Notes under the pieces: generated by a model
Told to the model about the DNA's origin: nothing
The model's input: only the letters and a program-made list of their open reading frames with translations
Databases searched by the model: none
From: Benthicola sp964195715
GTDB lineage: Bacteria > Gemmatimonadota > Gemmatimonadetes > Palauibacterales > Palauibacteraceae
DNA length: 8,357 nt
Reading direction: 5' to 3'
Assembly: GCA_964195715.1 (NCBI GenBank)
Contig: CAXMRU010000164.1
Coordinates: 1 to 8,357 of the forward strand
Shown here: positions 4,729 to 8,357 of the stretch, piece by piece
How positions within the stretch are numbered: the first letter of the stretch is position 1
Layout: each line of letters opens with the position of its first letter
Translations under genes and position numbers: made by a program

Positions 4729-5151
4729 ATGAAGTCGCACACGCACCACCTGACGATGAATGTGCCGGCCCGCATGGATTTCGTGAATATCACAGCCGAT
4801 GTCGAAGCGGAGGTGCGCGCGAGCGGGGTGCAGGAGGGACTCTGCCTGGTCAACGCCATGCATATCACGGCAAGTGTGTTCATCAACGACGATGAGCCCG
4901 GACTGCACCGGGACTACAAGAGGTGGCTCGAGGAGCTCGCACCGTTCGACGCGAGCCCTGAGCGATACCATCATAACCGGACCGGTGAAGACAACGCCGA
5001 TGCGCATCACAAACGACAGATCATGGGCCGTGAGGTGGTGATCGCGATAACCGACGCGCGTCTCGACTTCGGCCCGTGGGAGGCTGTCTTCTACGGCGAG
5101 TTTGACGGCCGGCGCCCCAAGAGGATCCTGATCAAGATCATCGGGGAGTAA
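4729..5151 (+). CDS. yjbQ: YjbQ/UPF0047 family protein (secondary thiamine-phosphate synthase-like)
   Basis: A 140-residue protein of the usual YjbQ length, so I start at ATG 4729, with GGAG (4717-4720) eight bases upstream. The same frame is open for about 105 codons farther 5', but that part overlaps the divergent OsmC gene and has no family features. Family landmarks in order are GLCLVNAMHITASVFINDDEPGL (37-59), DYKRWLEELAP, the HHN-GEDNADAHHKRQIMG block (81-100), FGPWEAVFYGEFDG (114-127) and a C-terminal KRILIKIIGE. The conserved histidines and Asp/Asn residues are thought to bind metal in this fold. E. coli YjbQ has a side activity making thiamine phosphate, but the true role of the family is unresolved. 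Where many members read GTWQ, this one has GPWE. No thiamine gene is nearby. Confidence 0.9.
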   Translation: MKSHTHHLTMNVPARMDFVNITADVEAEVRASGVQEGLCLVNAMHITASVFINDDEPGLHRDYKRWLEELAPFDASPERYHHNRTGEDNADAHHKRQIMGREVVIAITDARLDFGPWEAVFYGEFDGRRPKRILIKIIGE

Positions 5152-5292
5152 TGACGCGGCCAGTATCTGGCGCCCTGCCCTTTGCGGCCCGCGGCTCGAA
5201 TGTGACATCTTGTGCGCTCGATCGGTGCGCGTAGGAGAAGGATCCGGAAGATTCCGGTCGACGCGCCAACCACATAGAAAGACGAGGACCGA

Positions 5293-5952
5293 ATGCTGAG
5301 ACGTGTTTTCCTCGGCGCCGCGACGTTTCTAGTCGCGGGCGTCGCCCCGCTCGCCGCCCAGGACCAGGCTGCCGCCTGCGCCGCGGTCGTTGATGCCAAG
5401 GTCGGCTACTGGGCCGAATTCGAGCTTTCCGGAGCACCTGCCGAGGACGTGAGCTCGCTGCGGTTCGCGATCGTCGAGCGCCAGGGAACAACTGACAAGA
5501 CGTGGTACGAGTTCTCGGCCGTCACGAGCCAGGGACCGGTCATCATACAGCTCGACGTGCCCGGTTGGCCGTTCGAGACCGATCAGGTCAAGGGCGTGAT
5601 CGTGAAGATGGCGGGTCAGCCCGCCATGCGCCTTCCGAACTCGATGCTGGGCATGATGCAGCAGCAGATGGGCGACAATCCGATGGCTGACTTCGCGCAA
5701 CGCTGCGCGACCTCCGACCTGCTCGGAAGCGAGAGCATCGAGGTGCCCGCAGGCACGTTCTCGACTGTGCACCTGCGGAGCGACGACAACGGTTCAGAGG
5801 CGTGGATCAGCCAGGACGTCCCGTTCGGAATCGTGAAGGGACTGGTGCCCGACGGTGGGGTCCTGACCCTCAAGGAGTTCGGGACGGACGCCACGTCATC
5901 CATCCCTGAAGAACCGCAGATGATGCCGGGGATGGGGGGAATGAACCGCTAG
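5293..5952 (+). CDS. Secreted protein of unknown function with Met/Gly-rich tail
   Basis: A 219-residue protein. ATG 5293 has GAGG (5284-5287) five bases upstream, and the N-terminus MLRRVFLGAATFLVAGVAPLAAQ is a clear Sec signal peptide with cleavage near AAQ-D (23/24). The mature part is rich in beta-like segments (VGYWAEFELSG, TWYEFSAV, VIIQLDVPG). The last third reads ESIEVPAGTFSTVHLRS, then EAWISQDVPFGIVK and GGVLTLKEFGTDATSSI (148-204). That pattern, a V-P-A-G-T-F strand followed by a tryptophan-containing W-I-S-x-D-V-P strand, recurs in small periplasmic or outer-membrane-associated beta proteins of the DUF3108/DUF4412 kind. I infer this loosely from the pattern. The tail QMMPGMGGMNR and the middle MLGMMQQQMGDNPM are methionine-rich, which in other proteins can bind copper or silver, but no other metal motif is seen. 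It is followed by a hairpin and then the PLP enzyme. Confidence 0.75.
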   Translation: MLRRVFLGAATFLVAGVAPLAAQDQAAACAAVVDAKVGYWAEFELSGAPAEDVSSLRFAIVERQGTTDKTWYEFSAVTSQGPVIIQLDVPGWPFETDQVKGVIVKMAGQPAMRLPNSMLGMMQQQMGDNPMADFAQRCATSDLLGSESIEVPAGTFSTVHLRSDDNGSEAWISQDVPFGIVKGLVPDGGVLTLKEFGTDATSSIPEEPQMMPGMGGMNR

Positions 5953-5968
5953 ACCCTGCAGCAGGCCT

Positions 5969-5998
5969 GCCGCCGGGTCCAATCGGGGGCCCGGTGGC
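5969..5998 (+). terminator. Strong GC hairpin between the secreted-protein and PLP-enzyme genes
   Basis: GCCGCCGGGTCC (5969-5980) pairs along its full length with GGGCCCGGTGGC (5987-5998), with two G-T wobbles and a six-base loop. It begins 16 bases after the stop codon. No T run follows, so it may act as a pause site, partial terminator or mRNA stabiliser rather than a full intrinsic terminator. The next start codon is 22 bases beyond it. Confidence 0.45.
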
Positions 5999-6019
5999 CA
6001 CTACCTGGAGGTCAAAGTC

Positions 6020-7327
6020 ATGTATACGAGGCGTCACTTTCTCGGAGCCATCGGCCTCCCCACGTTCGCGGCGGCCGCCGGTGTTCCCCTGCCCCTTCCT
6101 CGCCTCTCCGCCACGACCGGGATTCTCGAGTCGCTAGCGGCACACACCAGTTCCCCCTCCCAGACGGCTGCGGACGAGGATTTCTGGGCGGAGGTCGCCA
6201 GGGCGTTCACGGTCGATCGGTCGCTGGTGAATCTGAACAACGGCGGGGTCAGTCCGGCGCCGCGTTACGTCCAGGAAGCCATGAAACGCCACCTGGACTA
6301 CTCGAACGACGCGCCGGTGTACACGATGTGGCGAATCCTGGAGCCCCAGCGCGAGGCCGTCCGGGAGCGCGTGGCCAGGGAGTGGGGGTGCGATCCGGAA
6401 GAGATCGCGTTCACCCGTAACGCGTCCGAGAGCCTGCAGACGCTACAGTTCGGAATCGACCTCGAGGCGGGAGACGAAGTCCTGACGACCAACCAGGACT
6501 ACCCACGGATGATCACGACCTTTCAGCAGCGGGAGCGCCGGGAGGGCATCGTCCTCAAGCAGTTCTCGATCCCGGTTCCGGCGGAGGACCCCGCAGAGAT
6601 CGTACGGTTGTTCGAGGAACAGATCACGCCGCGCACCCGGCTGATCCTGATGTGTCACATGATCAATCTGACCGGACAGATTCTCCCGGTGCACGACGTG
6701 GTCGCGATGGCCCGGCGCCACGACATCCCCGTGCTGGTGGATGGCGCGCATGCCCTGGCCCACTTCGACTTCAAGATCTCGGACCTCGAGTGCGACAACT
6801 ATTCGGTCAGCCTTCACAAGTGGCTGTTCGCACCTCACGGGATGGGGCTGCTCTACGTTCGCAAGGACCGGATCGCCGATATCTGGCCGCTGATGGCAGC
6901 TTCCGAGGGGATGGACGACGACATACGAAAATTCGAAGAAATCGGCACGCATCCGGCGGCGCCCTACCTCGCGATCGCCGAGGCACTGACATTTCACCAG
7001 GGAATCGGAGGAAAGCGCAAAGAAGCGCGCTTGGTGTTCCTGCGTGACTACTGGGCGGACCCCCTTCTGGAGCATGACCGGGTGCGGCTGCACACGAGTC
7101 TCAAGCCGGGCTTCGCGTGCGGAATCGCCAACGTCGAGATCGAGGAAGTAGACCCGGGGGAGCTTACTAGCTGGCTGTTCCGCGAGCACCGGATCATCGT
7201 CACGCCGATCAAGCACAACGAGTTCCAGGGCATCCGGGTCTCTCCCAGTGTCTACACCACCCTCGAGGAGCTGGACCGATTCGTCGCGGCCATGGACCAC
7301 GTGGTCAGAGAAGGCCTGCCGACTTGA
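6020..7327 (+). CDS. Tat-exported PLP-dependent enzyme, class V aminotransferase fold (isopenicillin-N-epimerase-like)
   Basis: A 435-residue protein starting at ATG 6020, with GGAGGT (6007-6012) seven bases upstream. The leader TRRHFLGAIG (R4, R5) plus a hydrophobic Ala/Pro stretch to about residue 30 is a twin-arginine signal, so the folded enzyme with its cofactor is probably exported. The catalytic domain begins near 69 (LVNLNNGGVSPAP). Cofactor residues are visible: FTRNASESLQ (131-140, phosphate cup), HMINLTGQILPV (213-224), VLVDGAHALAHFDF (238-251, with D241 facing the pyridine nitrogen and H244) and SLHKWLFAPHG (264-274, with K267 the likely Schiff-base lysine). GTHPAAPYLAI (309-319) and FQGIRVSPSVYTTLEELDRF (402-421) close the fold. 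Length and order fit the isopenicillin-N epimerase/cysteine-desulfurase-like branch. The substrate is unknown. It lies 59 bases before the carrier gene. Confidence 0.94.
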   Translation: MYTRRHFLGAIGLPTFAAAAGVPLPLPRLSATTGILESLAAHTSSPSQTAADEDFWAEVARAFTVDRSLVNLNNGGVSPAPRYVQEAMKRHLDYSNDAPVYTMWRILEPQREAVRERVAREWGCDPEEIAFTRNASESLQTLQFGIDLEAGDEVLTTNQDYPRMITTFQQRERREGIVLKQFSIPVPAEDPAEIVRLFEEQITPRTRLILMCHMINLTGQILPVHDVVAMARRHDIPVLVDGAHALAHFDFKISDLECDNYSVSLHKWLFAPHGMGLLYVRKDRIADIWPLMAASEGMDDDIRKFEEIGTHPAAPYLAIAEALTFHQGIGGKRKEARLVFLRDYWADPLLEHDRVRLHTSLKPGFACGIANVEIEEVDPGELTSWLFREHRIIVTPIKHNEFQGIRVSPSVYTTLEELDRFVAAMDHVVREGLPT

Positions 7328-7362
7328 GGCTCCGCGCTCATTACTGCGATTGGTGTGCCGGC

Positions 7363-7377
7363 CCCGGTCGGACCGGG
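7363..7377 (+). promoter_or_regulatory. Hairpin covering the ribosome site of the carrier gene
   Basis: CCCGGT (7363-7368) pairs with ACCGGG (7372-7377) around the three-base loop CGG. With one bulged A the stem can extend to GC/GC (7361-7362 with 7379-7380). The 3' arm contains the GGGAG ribosome site (7375-7379) of the GTG-started gene at 7387. Such a fold could limit its translation unless ribosomes or a factor open it. Confidence 0.4.
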
Positions 7378-7386
7378 AGCCGCTGA

Positions 7387-8357
7387 GTGGGTCTGCGAGC
7401 GCGTCTGACCGAGTGGCTGGACATCCGGCCTTCCGAACTCCGGATCCTGGTTCTCAGCCTCCTGGGCGCCTTCCTGGTCATGGGTTTCAGCGTCGTCGCC
7501 GCCGCCTTGCGGGATGCCTTTTACATCGGATTCTTCGGCTCGGAGAATCTGCCCTATATCCTCTATGCCAGCATTCTCCTGGGTCTTCCTGCCGTGGCGG
7601 TGTTTACGCGCCTGATGGGCAGCCGGGCACCTCACGCCGTGATGCGGGCCGTGATCGTGCTGGCTTCCGCGGGCCTCCTGCTGCTCTATTTCCTGGTGGT
7701 GTCGCCGGCGATCGCTCTGGATATGAGCCTCGCCTCGGTCGCGTTCTACCTGTGGACGGTCGTGGCGACCCTGTTGCTGACGTCGGGTTTCTGGATCATC
7801 ACGTCCGATCTCTTCCACGTACGCGAGGCCAAGCGGCTGTTCGGCCTGATCAGCGCGGGCGGAGCGCTCGGCGCGCTGGCAAGCGGTGTGTCTCTCTCTC
7901 TGCTGCTGACCCGGTTCCGGCCCATCCAGCTGGTTCCCCTGCTCGTGGGTGTGCTCGTGCTCGCCCTCATCGTCCTCGAGCTGATCCCGCGGGATCGGCT
8001 GGGAAGAGGCCTTAGCGAATCGGAAGAGTCGAGGCCGCCGGCGATGGAGGGCCTGAGGACGCTGTTCGGAAACCGACATCTGCGACTCATCGCCGGGATC
8101 GTACTCGTCACATCCGCCGCGAGCTATATCGTCACGTGGCAGCTCCAGGAGGCGATCGAGATCACTGCGATCAGCGAGGCCGCTGCCGCGAACCTGGGCG
8201 AGGGTGCGACGATCACCGCCGTGAATACTCGCATCGCATCCTTCATGGGCGCATTCCGGGGCTGGACGGGCGGACTGGCGTTCATCATCCAGGTATTCCT
8301 CGCGAGTCGCATTCTCGCGGGGGCCGGCATCGCGTGGAGCCTCGCGGTCCTCCCGCT
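7387..8357 (+). CDS. ATP/ADP-translocase-related membrane carrier (Npt1/Npt2-like), N-terminal part
   Basis: The gene starts at GTG 7387 (GGGAG at 7375-7379, seven bases upstream; an in-frame TGA immediately precedes the start) and runs off the right edge, giving 323 visible residues. At least seven hydrophobic segments are seen, at about 18-40, 56-75, 86-106, 116-139, 154-175, 181-200 and 231-249, with others near 296-320. After the fourth comes FWIITSDLFHVREAKRLF, continuing as GLISAGGALGALASG (135-167). This is the hallmark of the NTP/NDP exchange transporter (TLC, Npt1/Npt2) family within the major-facilitator-like fold. Classical members swap cytoplasmic ADP for host ATP in intracellular bacteria. 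Relatives in free-living bacteria are of unknown substrate and often carry HEAT or cyclic-nucleotide-binding domains at the C-terminus, which is not visible here. An acidic loop (LSESEESRPP, 209-218) separates the two halves. Confidence 0.85.
   Translation, partial: MGLRARLTEWLDIRPSELRILVLSLLGAFLVMGFSVVAAALRDAFYIGFFGSENLPYILYASILLGLPAVAVFTRLMGSRAPHAVMRAVIVLASAGLLLLYFLVVSPAIALDMSLASVAFYLWTVVATLLLTSGFWIITSDLFHVREAKRLFGLISAGGALGALASGVSLSLLLTRFRPIQLVPLLVGVLVLALIVLELIPRDRLGRGLSESEESRPPAMEGLRTLFGNRHLRLIAGIVLVTSAASYIVTWQLQEAIEITAISEAAAANLGEGATITAVNTRIASFMGAFRGWTGGLAFIIQVFLASRILAGAGIAWSLAVLP

Noticed and set aside
5244..5257. CCGGAA/TTCCGG inverted repeat ahead of the secreted-protein gene
   Set aside because: The arms are only six bases with a two-base gap; no promoter boxes nearby make it a believable operator.
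6443..7300. Minus-strand frame of 285 codons opposite the PLP enzyme
   Set aside because: Shadow frame; the plus strand carries all the PLP motifs.
7252..8079. Minus-strand frame rich in Gln/Arg/His opposite the carrier gene
   Set aside because: Composition is that of the complement of a Leu/Val/Ala-rich membrane protein; the plus strand shows the carrier motif.

Overview
The window is GC-rich bacterial DNA with dense coding and nine protein genes, two of them cut by the window edges. Twin-arginine (Tat) signals on two exported enzymes, a secreted glycine-zipper protein, small secreted proteins of unknown function and a nucleotide-carrier-like membrane protein all suggest a Gram-negative, free-living environmental bacterium. 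The mixture resembles Gemmatimonadota or a neighbouring phylum. That placement is an impression from protein style; no marker gene here proves it.

Left part (1-2384), all on the minus strand: a Tat-exported substrate-binding-fold protein related to 4,5-dihydroxyphthalate decarboxylase, then a secreted glycine-zipper protein, then a membrane-anchored metallo-beta-lactamase-fold hydrolase that runs off the left edge. A 92-base divergent spacer, with a 15-base direct repeat across the next start codon, separates them from a plus-strand Rossmann/SAM-methyltransferase-like gene (2477-3232).

Middle (3233-4178): about 950 bases with no credible protein gene. It holds three tRNA-derived fragments, all broken at the anticodon loop. 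One is an exact 5' half of a minus-strand tRNA-Ser(UGA) that has lost its 3' half but still lies just upstream of a good intrinsic terminator. The other two are plus-strand 3' fragments resembling tRNA-Ser(CGA) and tRNA-Arg(CCU). Short direct repeats spaced 12 bases apart and a cluster of GGACTTAGA-type repeats lie among them. My reading is a decayed integration hot spot with attachment-site remnants, and this is the most unusual part of the window. No integrase gene is present, so this is inference, and mis-assembly must be excluded.

Right part (4179-8357): an OsmC/Ohr-family peroxiredoxin-like gene (minus) is divergent from a YjbQ/UPF0047 gene (plus). Three plus-strand genes follow with short gaps: a secreted protein of unknown function, a Tat-exported class-V-aminotransferase-fold PLP enzyme, and the N-terminal two thirds or so of an ATP/ADP-translocase-related (Npt1/Npt2-like) membrane carrier. 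I see no single pathway joining these genes. They look like ordinary housekeeping and accessory genes around a scar of past integrations.
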